This document shows, piece after piece, positions 1 through 8,906 of a stretch of 64,000 nucleotides of DNA. Numbering within the stretch: the first letter of the stretch is position 1; each line of letters starts with the position of its first letter. Below the pieces are notes generated by a model. That model searched no databases. It saw only the letters and a program-made list of their open reading frames with translations, and was not told where the DNA came from. The DNA comes from Caenorhabditis remanei (taxonomy: Eukaryota; Nematoda; Chromadorea; Rhabditida; Rhabditidae): contig NC_071331.1 of NCBI RefSeq assembly GCF_010183535.1, positions 18,538,001 through 18,602,000 on the forward strand. The letters are read 5' to 3'. Position numbers and translations under genes: made by a program.

Positions 1-290
1 TTATTAAAATACCTATCAAAATACAGTTTTTGTTATAAAATTTCCCAATTATTCGGATATTATGAGAAAAAAATTATACTCTTTGTGAAATTCCACATTC
101 TCTCCCAGAATTTTAGTTTTTGCTTCGTAACTTCATATTATTCTTCCAGAACTTTCCCATTTCGCAACTCTCTCTAACCTTTGTTGCATCATTCATCCAC
201 GTGACCTCATGTTCAGTTATCTTTCTTTTCTCAAAAATAAACAAATATCATCACTTCTCTCTCATTATTTTCCTTTATTCCAGTCGCAAA

Positions 291-1994
291 ATGTTGTCTC
301 GTCTCACAATGACCGTTCCAAAAATGGTGACTCTCACCTCAGGAGTCCGATATTTCGCCAGTTCAACTGTCAAATCAGCTCGGTATGGAGGAAATCCAAC
401 TGGATTCGGCTCCAGAATTAATCAAGTGAGTTTTTTAATTAGATAATGGTCTTACAGAATTGAAAAATTGCAGGGATTCGGAGTGAAAACCGGACCAACA
501 CTCAAAGAACGGCTTCTCGGGCCAACTACTGGAAAACGTAAGCATTAAATAATCAAAAAAATACGTAAAATTTCAATGAAAAGCTCGAAGAAAAAGTGAA
601 AATTATGGTTTTGATTTAGTATAGTTTTTTTCGGATTTTAAGAACTGAAATCGCATAAGAACATCATTTCATGGCAATTTTCAAAAAAATAAGTCTCTAT
701 TCGTGGAAATCTAACATCACATTTTCCAGCATTCCTTTACGGAACATATGCTCTCGCTGGAGCATCAGTTTTCGGAGTTGCCGCCCTCATGTATTACGGA
801 CTTATCTCAAAAGAACAAAGTATCCTCCAAAAAAGTGCAATTTGGCCAACATATGTTCGAGAAAGAATCAGCTCCACTTACACATATTTGGCTGGAAGTA
901 TTGCTTTAACTGCCGTCAGTGGAGTCGCTGCCTCCAGAAGTCCCGCTTTGATGAGATTGACCGCTGGTGGAGGTCTTATGGTAAGTATTTGCCTGAATGT
1001 AGTTGTCTTGACGCTGAAACAGAAATTTTCAGTCTCTCTTCGGTACAATGGCTGTAATGATTGGTACTGGAATGCTCGCCAGATCAATTGATTATGACAG
1101 CACACTTGTGAAACATCTAGCATGGGCTCTTCATTGTGGTAAGTGTTATTGCAAGCTACTGTCGTCGCCCGCGTTCACAGAAAATCCTAAACGTTTTGTT
1201 TCCTTTTTCAGGTGTAATGGGAGCCGTCCTCGCCCCACTCTGCTTCATGGGAGGTCCAATTCTCACTCGTGCTGCTTGGTATACTGCTGGAATTGTTGGA
1301 GGACTCTCCGCTACTGCTATCACTGCTCCATCTGAGAAATTCTTAATGATGTCTGGACCACTTGCCATGGGATTCGGTGTCGTTTTCATGGCTAACATCG
1401 GAACTTTCTTCTTGCCACCTGGATCCGCTCTTGGAGCAAGTCTCGCCTCGGTTGTGATCTACGGAGGATTGATTCTTTTCTCTGCTTTCCTTCTCTATGA
1501 TACCCAAAGACTTGTCAAACAAGCTGAGAATCATCCACACAAATCACAATTCTATGGTGGAGAATACCAAATTAGAACTTTCGATCCAATCAACGCGTAA
1601 GTATTTTTCCAGTTTTGTCACTTCTTCGAACACGCTGCGTCTCCTCTATTCCCCTGCTCTCTAGTTTTTCTTCCACTATTTGACATAGTGAGCGGCGGAA
1701 CCCGGGAGATGTCGGCTGCTATGACACACACCGCTATATAAATTTGGTCACCTAGCACTCTGCGTTGCCCGAATGAACCATGGCGGTCTGTGGTGCAGAC
1801 TTCAAATCTGTAGGCGGTTAGCGCCGCAGTGGTTCGACTCCACCTTTCGGGTGTTGTTTTTAGTTTCATTTTATTTTATTAAAGAGGTAATTTTGATAAT
1901 TTTCAGGCAAATGTCTATCTACATGGACGTGCTAAACATCTTCATTCGACTCGTCATGATTATGGGTGGAATGAATGGAAACAAGAGAAAGTAG
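291..1994 (+). CDS. TMBIM/GHITM-like mitochondrial inner-membrane protein
   Basis: Six exons join in frame: 291-425, 474-537, 730-980, 1033-1138, 1212-1596 and 1907-1994, giving 342 residues. The N-terminus (MLSRLTMTVPKMVTL...) is Arg/Ser/Thr-rich without acids, like a mitochondrial presequence. The body has about seven hydrophobic segments with many Gly and Ala, including MGAVLAPLCFMGG and MGFGVVFMANIG, then LLYDTQRLVKQAE, which is typical of the Bax-inhibitor-1/TMBIM fold (loop with DTQ). The length fits GHITM (TMBIM5), a family linked to cristae structure and ion exchange in mitochondria. The start was chosen because a spliced-leader-type acceptor (TTTATTCCAG) lies 7 bases upstream. The last intron (1597-1906) is long and holds a tRNA-Sec gene on the same strand. 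An AATAAA signal follows the stop. Family assignment is firm; the exact orthologue is not. Confidence 0.88.
1692..1745 (+). promoter_or_regulatory. PSE-like element and TATA box of the tRNA-Sec gene
   Basis: Upstream of the tRNA-Sec gene lie a GC-rich block at about 1692-1716 (core GGCGGAACCCG and TGTCGG) and a TATATAAA box at about 1736-1743, some 25-30 bases before the tRNA 5' end. From family knowledge, tRNA-Sec is transcribed by RNA polymerase III from an external PSE plus TATA promoter like U6 RNA, and nematode small-RNA PSEs carry a similar GGAACCCG/TGTCGG pattern. The spacing here (PSE about 50-75 bases and TATA about 28 bases upstream) fits that architecture. Confidence 0.75.
1767..1853 (+). 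tRNA. tRNA-Sec (selenocysteine, anticodon TCA)
   Basis: This 87-base gene folds as a eukaryotic selenocysteine tRNA. The long acceptor starts GCCCGAA and pairs with TTCGGGT, there is a long D arm, the anticodon loop is CTTCAAA with TCA at 1802-1804, the variable arm is long (about 1809-1828), and the T loop is GGTTCGACTCC. It matches the vertebrate tRNA-Sec layout nearly arm for arm, including the closing CACCTTTCGGG. It reads UGA as selenocysteine, so at least one selenoprotein gene is expected elsewhere (known Caenorhabditis case: trxr-1). It lies wholly inside the last intron of the TMBIM-like gene in the same orientation. Confidence 0.96.
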
Positions 1995-2234
1995 ATGATG
2001 AATAAAGTCATTTTCATAATGTATTTTGTAAATATTAGTCTTGTTTTTTCTCTCGATTTTTGTACGGTTTCTTTTCTCTTGAATTTCTCTCGCTTCTCGA
2101 TTATATTGCGAGCTGGTGCGACTAGTTTTTTTTTAAATCGATTTACTCGAAATACATGACATAGTTTTAATTTCGGATAATTTCTGAAGAAAATTGAAAA
2201 TTTTTAATTTATTTATAGAACATTTATACAAAAA

Positions 2235-3002
2235 TTAATCCGAATCGTAAACGGAGACAAGTTCGAGTCCAGATGGTGAGGATTCTGATGCTTTTTTGAT
2301 AAGCTTCAAGCCATTGAACCGATCTTTCTGCTCTATTTTCCTCTTCACATGTGAATTCGCAGGCTTTTGCGACGATGTGGATGCTCCAGAATCTACCAAC
2401 GTCTTCTTAACTCTTCCACTCAGCATCTCTTTTACTATCCGATCTTCTTCTTCTTTCTCTTTGTTCTTCTGTTTCTCTTCTTCTGCTTTCAGAATCTCCA
2501 ACGCATCCACGCTTTCTTTTCCGTTTCTCATCTCCTGAAGATCCTCCAATTCTTCAATTTTCTTCCTTTCCACATTACTTTGTTTCACTCTTTTCTCCAA
2601 AAGTGTCATTGGATCCAGCACGTCTTCCGAATCTTCAGAACCCTCTTGTTTGAAATCCCCTGATCCTCCTTCAGACAGCCTCGTTGCTCCATGTTCCATT
2701 TTATAATCACACTTCTCCAAATCAGTTCGGAACACAATTTCAGACAAACAATTGTGACATTTCATATAGAATCGGAATAATTTCAGACCGAGATACGTTT
2801 CTTCTTCAACTTTCTCTCGATTCATATTGAATTTTCGTCCTTTATAAATGTGTTGGGAGCAAGAATTGCATTGAATATTGAATGGAACCATGACTCGTTG
2901 CACGAATTGTTTCGGACCAGATTTAGAGCCACGTGGAATTTTGGACGGATCAAAATCCGATGGATAGTATTTTTGGAAGCATTTTCGTTCGGTTCCTGTC
3001 AT
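2235..3002 (-). CDS. YJU2/CWC16 (CCDC94) family splicing factor
   Basis: A single-exon reading frame of 255 residues. The N-terminus (ERKCFQKYYPSDFDPSKIPR) is the signature of the CWC16/YJU2 family, followed by the zinc-binding pairs CNSC and CHNC, the block GLKLFRFYMKC, and DYKMEHGATR. YJU2 proteins join the spliceosome with the Prp19 complex and promote the first catalytic step. The C-terminal half is charged coiled coil and disordered, as in orthologues. Start: this ATG aligns with family N-termini, and an acceptor-like TTTTCAG lies 15 bases upstream, so the longer open frame to 3119 is probably untranslated. It is shorter than the human protein (about 323 residues), mostly in the tail. 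Confidence 0.88.
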   Translation of the reverse strand: MTGTERKCFQKYYPSDFDPSKIPRGSKSGPKQFVQRVMVPFNIQCNSCSQHIYKGRKFNMNREKVEEETYLGLKLFRFYMKCHNCLSEIVFRTDLEKCDYKMEHGATRLSEGGSGDFKQEGSEDSEDVLDPMTLLEKRVKQSNVERKKIEELEDLQEMRNGKESVDALEILKAEEEKQKNKEKEEEDRIVKEMLSGRVKKTLVDSGASTSSQKPANSHVKRKIEQKDRFNGLKLIKKASESSPSGLELVSVYDSD

Positions 3003-3281
3003 TTTTTGGTGAGATCTGAAAATAAAATCTAATGTTTGTGGCCAAGAATTACAGGAAAAACTAATATTTAAAATGCGCTGTTTAGCAAAAACGATTTCGA
3101 AAAGAAAATTGATTGTCAATAGAGCGCATTTGCACCGTGGCTCCTTCTTTTGCAGTGTCTGCAGAGAGATCTCTGAAGAGCTCTAAATATGAAAATAAAA
3201 GTAAAAAAATATATTTATTCGGGAAAGAAACAAAAAAAAACATAGAAATATTGCAGAATCAATAAATAATACATATCAAAA

Positions 3282-4609
3282 TTAATAGATATTCTTATGT
3301 GTTGGGTAAGCTGGGGCAGCCTCTCCACCTTGTCCATTGGTTGGTGGCTCGGCAGCTCCTCCATCGTATCCACCACCTCCGGCTCCTTCTGGTGCAGCTT
3401 CTGGAGCGGCAGCAGCGGCTTCTGGAGCCTTCTCAGCAGCTCCAGCTGGCTCTTCACCTCCTCCAGCTCCCTCTGCAGCTGGTGCTGGCTCTGCGGCAGC
3501 GGCTTCTGGAGCTTTTTCGGCAGCTCCAGCTGGCTCTTCACCTCCTCCAGCTCCCTCTGCTGCTGGTGCTGGCTCAGCGGCAGCGTCTGGAGCTTTCTCG
3601 GCTCCAGCTGGTTCGGCTCCTCCTCCGGCTCCCTCTGCGGCTGCTGGCTCAGCAGCAGCTGGCTCTGCGGCGGCTTCCTTCTCAGCTCCAGCTGGTTCAG
3701 CACCTCCTCCGGCTCCAAGAGCAGCAGATCTTGGTGGGCAAGGGCAGTAGGCAGCATCACTTCCTGGGGCTCCATCAGCTCCAGCATCTCCATCTTTACC
3801 TGGTGCTCCAGCCTCTCCGTCTTTTCCGGCTGGTCCTGGTGGTCCTGCTGGTCCAGCTGGTCCTGGTCCACTTCCGGCTCCAGCTTCTCCATCTGGTCCT
3901 GGTGGTCCTGGAGCTCCGGCAGGTCCTGCTGGTCCTGGAGAGTTGGTTGTCTTCGTTCCGGCTGCTCCTGGTTCTCCGTCCTTTCCAGCTTCTCCAGCCT
4001 TTCCGTCTGGTCCTGGTGGTCCTGGTGGTCCTGGTGGACCAGCCTCTCCTGGTGCTCCAGCATCTCCGTCCTTTCCGGGGTTTCCTGCTGGTCCTGCTGG
4101 TCCTGCAGGTCCGTCTGGTCCAGCTGGTCCTGGCTCTCCTGCTGGACACTTGATACAGGCTCCTCCATTGACGTCCATTGCCATTTGAGCGACTCCTGGC
4201 ATACCGTTTCCACCGTCTTCTCCGTCAGTTCCTGGCTCTCCTGGAGTTCCGTCTTCTCCTGCTGGTCCTGGTGGTCCAGCTGGGCATCCGGCGGCTTGGG
4301 CTCCGCAGTCTACAAAGGAAAGTGAATATGAATTATTAAATTTTCTAACTCACTGCACTGTTGCTCAGCAGCTGCTCCAGTAGCATATCCAGCTTGTCTT
4401 GCCTTTCTTGCAACCAATCCTCTCATTCCCTCGTTAACCATCATTGTTCTCCATGCATCATCATAATGTCCACGGAATTGAACCAAATCTTGTGAGATTT
4501 CATCGGAGAAATTGTTAATATCAATAAGGATTGAAGCAGAGATAATGATTGCAGTGACAACAGACACTGCAGTGACCGTAGTCACCACTCCCAGAATAGC
4601 TTGAGACAT
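3282..4609 (-). CDS. Cuticle collagen with Ala/Pro/Glu-rich C-terminal repeats
   Basis: Two exons (4609-4354 and 4309-3282) encode 427 residues. The N-terminus has one membrane/signal segment followed by a conserved nematode cuticle collagen region (homology to the furin-processed N domain), then the cysteine cluster [12 protein letters not shown]. Gly-X-Y blocks follow, interrupted at CIKCPAG and closed by YCPCPP. The Gly-X-Y part is alanine- and proline-rich. After the last cysteine pair there is an unusual tail of about 140 residues built of imperfect repeats of the type [19 protein letters not shown]. The product is secreted by hypodermis and cross-linked into cuticle. Long open frames on the other strand here arise from collagen codon bias. 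Confidence 0.93.
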
Positions 4610-5248
4610 TTTGAGAAGAAAAAGCTGATTGTTTTCTATCCGATGGTTCACTTTTATAGTGTTAACTATCCAGTTGTGATAAACTTGATCACCCATCGAC
4701 AACTTTGTATTTGAGGGGCGAGAAGAGATAAGAGAGATACCAGTTAGCCTTATCAATTCTGATGATCTAACAATAAAAACAACTTTTGATACGGGGAAAA
4801 GATGATTTGATTAGGGGATATATCAATGAGATTTCTGCAATTGCAGAGATGTATCGTCATGATTCATTAGATTATCTGGAAGTGAGAGATGGATGATTTA
4901 TCTGAAAAGAAGCGACAGCTGTTTACTTCCCCATTTGTATGGATGTCCGGTTTTCAATTTCAGATTTTGAAACTCCAACAATTTTCATCATTTCTCACAC
5001 TCAAAAGTTTAGCTCAAATTTGAGTAAAATGGTCTTCAGAAAACTTAATCAGAAACTACGGTACTTGCCAAAGTACGCAGTGTGTTTGCGGGAACTTCCT
5101 ACCGTAACCAGCGCGCGAACTCCTGGAGTTTGAAGATTAACAGCTGGAATTTTCTCTTTTCGTCATGACTGTTTCCATTTTTTTTGCCAATTTAATGCCA
5201 TAAAAATGTATTGAATAGCAACTTCATAAGCATTTTTCAGAATTAAAC
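4610..5248. other. Intergenic region between divergent collagen and RBR genes
   Basis: No gene is seen. It holds the presumed collagen promoter (AT-rich, with several GATAA/TTATC-type sites at about 4660-4860) and, at about 5055-5125, a short palindromic repeat flanked by ACGGTA/TACCGT that recurs upstream of the third RBR gene (8757-8815). A TTTTCAG spliced-leader-type acceptor lies 8 bases before the RBR start. Confidence 0.5.
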
Positions 5249-6739
5249 ATGCTTCCCACCGAGAACAATAATCCACGAGAGTCTGAAGACGAAGACGAAT
5301 CGTTTAGTTTCGTTTCAAACGAAGACGAATCGTTTGATTTCATTTCATACGAAGATTGCGGTGATGAAGAAGAAATGAGTGAAAATGATTCATTTGGGAA
5401 TCATTCAGATCCAGAGGAAACGTTTAAAAGCGTGGTTGCGGAAATTTTCAAAAAGGAAAATTATCGGGTAGGCAGGAGGCTTCTTGTTGTGTCTAAAACA
5501 AGTATTCTTTTAAGGTTCTGACTCTCAAGCAGCTGGAATCAAATCTGCAACAACTGGTTTTAGACGTCGACGATGTGCTTGAGTTAGGCTATGAACAGTC
5601 TCTGAAACTTCTTCAAAAATACGAATATGACAAATATGTGCTTCTGGAACAAAGATATACTAAAGAAGACGCTCTCAGAATAGTTGAAGATCTTCGAAAT
5701 AGCTTCGGAAATTTGGATATTTCAACTAAATCTTCCGATTGTCAAGCATGGATCAACGATTATGTGAATAAGAGCACTTCGTTGAAATGGTGTCCAAGAG
5801 ATGGATGTCCCCTTGCCGTTGAGGTAAATCAACGTTTTAAAGTGGATAATTTATTTACTGAACTTTCAGGCTGAATACGCTGAAATTAGCACTGTCAAAT
5901 GTTTGTGTTCATTTGAATTCTGTTTCTCTTGTGATCGGGCACCGCATGACCCAGTCCCCTGTTATCTACTGGCTCATTGGTTGGAAAATGACAATCATGA
6001 TTCACTGAAAATGATCATGTGCGAATCGAAACCATGTCCAAAGTGCCGAGTTCGTGTTCAAAATGAAAACGAAAAATCGAAAAGATGGAGGCGTGTGATG
6101 TGTCCGAACGTGGAATGCCATTCTCTATTTTGTTGGCGGTGCGGCGTATTATCAGATGAAGTTCACTACGATTGCCAGAAGTCAGTTTATATTGAAAGTC
6201 TCAACTTATTGAAAACAATATTTCCAGTTATGAACGACCGTTTGATTACGAGCGTGAGAAGTTGGAGATGGATTTCAGAAGATATTCTCGTTATCATAAA
6301 TTGTTCGAGGAACAGAGATTAAACCTGGAGTTGGAGGGAATAGTAAGCAAACTTGGTTCTAATCCTCAAACCAAATGAAAAATTTCAGCTCCGCGACCAA
6401 ATTCGAGATAGCCTTTTTCAATATCTTCAAGAAGCGCTAAACAAACTTCTGGAGTGTTTCAAAACTCTGATGTACTCGTATGTTCTGGAGTTTTACCTCA
6501 ATGAGAAATCCTATACGGATACTCTCGAACAAACTCTAAAATATCTTCAAGACGATTGTGTCAAACTACTGGAAGCATTCGTGGACCTGCAGGATGATTA
6601 TTCGGAAGAATCAATAAAGAGTATGCAAGATTTGTGTGTAAATGCAGTGAAGAAACGAGACAGCCTCTTGATGATCTGTGCGGAAGAAATAAAGAATGAT
6701 AATTGGACATTCGATGAGCACAAATTTATTGAGATGTGA
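5249..6739 (+). CDS. Degenerate Ariadne-type RBR protein (no RING1, no catalytic Cys), copy 1
   Basis: Five exons (5249-5467, 5515-5823, 5870-6180, 6228-6342, 6389-6739) encode 434 residues. In order: an acidic N-terminus, a UBA-like segment (about 75-130), then directly an IBR/BRcat-type zinc region (SLKWCPRDGC ... CLCSFEFCFSCDRAPHDP), a RING2-like region (CPKC ... MCPNVECHSLFCWRCG) and a helical Ariadne domain at the C-terminus. RING1, which would bind the E2, is absent. In RING2 the canonical GGCNHM motif with the thioester cysteine is replaced by KRWRRVM. It therefore should not work as an E3 ligase and may be a regulator or decoy. Introns match the two downstream paralogues. It is not a simple pseudogene, since all exons stay in frame. 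Confidence 0.82.
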
Positions 6740-7231
6740 ATTCAGTTCCCGGTTCTAGTCATTCTTTTCCTACTCTCATAATTGTGCTATATTGTAATAT
6801 ATTGATAATTTCTCCTCTCCTATCATCGTTGTCATTGTATTTCATTACTGGTTCCTTGACTCGTTGTCACACGTTTTTGAAACCTCGATTTACCATTGTA
6901 TTTTTAAATGAAATCTCAATCACACAATAGAATATAGTTTTGTCGGTGAGCGGAGTGTTTCTCATTTGAAAATCGAATTGTGGACAGAAGAGAGCGTGAG
7001 ACGAGAGAGAGAAGCATTAGTCATCGACGCCCTCTTTCGTCGCTCTTCGCTTCCTCACCCTTAAATTTCATTTTTCTTTTCGTTGTGTTCTCACTTACAA
7101 CGTGTTGTTTCTCCCTCTCAACGATTGTTTTTTCTTCTTGCGATTCAATTATTTTAAAGTTCAAAAACTGAAAAAAACCTTCATCTGTATTTTTCCTTTT
7201 CTTTTATTACGGAAATTCATTGTTATAGAAA
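6740..7231 (+). other. Intergenic region between RBR copies 1 and 2
   Basis: No gene is seen. The segment is AT- and pyrimidine-rich. A TTGTTATAG acceptor-like site lies 3 bases before the next start codon, consistent with trans-splicing. Confidence 0.4.
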
Positions 7232-8557
7232 ATGTCGCAGAACGACTGTCAAGAACATGAAAACGAAGAGAAAGATTATGGAAAAGACTATCGTGTAAGC
7301 TGGTGAACCTTTGTGCGAAATTTTAATTTTTTATTTTTCAGAGTCTCAATGCCGAACAGCTCGAATCGAAGCTGAAAACGCTCATTTCAAACGTGGCAGT
7401 TATTTTCGAGTTAAGCGATGAGCAATGTTTGAAACTTCTTCAAAAGTACAATTACGACAAAGAAAGACTTTTGGAAGAAGGATATTCTGGAGAAGATGCA
7501 CTCAAAAGTGTTGAAGACGTCTCTCAAACTTCTGAACACAATGATCGTCAAGCCATGATAAATGATTATGTGACAAAAAGCCGATATCTCAAATGGTGTC
7601 CAAACGGAGGATGTACCAGAGCCATTGAGGTGAATATAATTTAAATATCTTATTAATTCTTTCATTTTCTGGCATTTCAGGTCGACTACGCCGATATCAG
7701 GACCGTCCGATGCTCCTGCCAAATGGAATTCTGCTTCTCTTGTGATCGGGGACCTCATGACCCAGTTCCCTGTGATCTACTGAGCCATTGGTTGGAAAAT
7801 AACCAGCGCGATTCATTGGAAAAGATAATATTCGAATCGAAACCATGCCCAAAGTGCGGACATCTAATCCAACCTGATGATAAAGAGGACATGAAAACTG
7901 GCAGTGTTTGGTGTCTGAATGAGGAATGCCGACAACAATTTTGTTGGTATTGTGGAGTCGAATGGGTTGGTGAACATTATGATTGCGAAGAGTTAGTTTT
8001 CTTACTGGAATTTTTAAAAAATTGACAACATTTTCAGCTTCGAACTCCCTCTTAACGAAAAGCACGAAAAACTAGTATCAGATTTCAAGAGATACAGTCG
8101 TTATCATGAATTGTTCACTACTCAAAAAGAGAATCTGGAAATGGAGGAAGCGGTAAGAACCTACGATAACTTGCTATTAAAATACACAAAATTTCAGCTT
8201 CGTGAAAAAATCGAATCGAGAGAAACCAAAACACAATATCTTCAAGAAACGCTGAGCAAACTTCTAGATTGTTTCCGAACTCTGATGTACTCGTATGTTC
8301 TTGAATTCTATCTCAATGAGAAGTGCAATGCGAACATTTTCAAACAAATTCGTGAAGATCTCCAAACTGACAGCGCCAAACTTTTGGAGAAGTTTTTGAA
8401 GTTGGAGGAGGTGGACGATTCGATTGAGACGAAAAAGATAGTTCAAGAAATGGGAGAAAGTGCAGTGAAGAAACGGATTAATCTCTTGAAAAACTGTGCG
8501 GAAGAAATTAAGAATGATAATTGGACATTTGATGAGCACAAATTTATTGAAATGTAA
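7232..8557 (+). CDS. Degenerate Ariadne-type RBR protein (no RING1, no catalytic Cys), copy 2
   Basis: Five exons (7232-7294, 7342-7629, 7681-7991, 8038-8152, 8198-8557) encode 378 residues. The architecture equals copy 1: UBA-like segment, IBR region (CSCQMEFCFSCDRGPHDP), a RING2-like region (CPKC ... WCLNEECRQQFCWYCG) and the Ariadne domain. RING1 is missing and the RING2 GGCNHM motif reads MKTGSV, so the catalytic cysteine is lost here too. The third exon has the same length as in copy 1 (311 bases) and the last 20 residues are identical between them, showing a recent tandem duplication. The N-terminus is much shorter (21 residues in exon 1). The function is inferred only as a non-catalytic RBR relative. 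Confidence 0.82.
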
Positions 8558-8906
8558 AAAACTTCCTTATCGTGTTGTTTTATTGTTTATTATTGTTTTG
8601 AAGCTTACCTTTTTTATATCATGGCTTCTCTTACTATGTACTCCCTTCCTACTAATGATATTGTACTGAACTGAATCTGATATTCATTTTAAAATAAAGC
8701 TATTCAAGAAAGCAAGAAAGCAGTGTTGTCCATCTGGAAAATCATGTTTACTTCAGTATTACGGTAGTTAAAAAAGTACGCAACGTGTTTGCACACTCGC
8801 GTACCGTAGTCGCTCGCTTTTTCGTCTTGCTCACTCCTTTTTCGGCGGCTGGTTATCAACATTTGATGCTGTCCTTCACTTGTTATTCTGTATTGCAGAT
8901 AGCAAA
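8558..8906 (+). other. Intergenic region between RBR copies 2 and 3
   Basis: No gene is seen. It includes a short palindromic repeat at about 8757-8815 (TACGGTA ... TACCGTA with a shared AAAGTACGCA core) also found upstream of RBR copy 1, and a spliced-leader-type acceptor (TATTGCAG) 8 bases before the next start. Confidence 0.45.

Noticed and set aside
2235..3119. Longer start for the YJU2-like gene at 3119
   Set aside because: The extra N-terminus is hydrophobic and unlike the family, and a TTTTCAG acceptor lies just before the conserved start at 3002.
3297..4325. A 342-residue open frame on the plus strand and other long antisense frames over the collagen gene
   Set aside because: They are Ser/Trp/Leu-rich by-products of Gly-X-Y codon bias on the other strand and have no start context or splice support.
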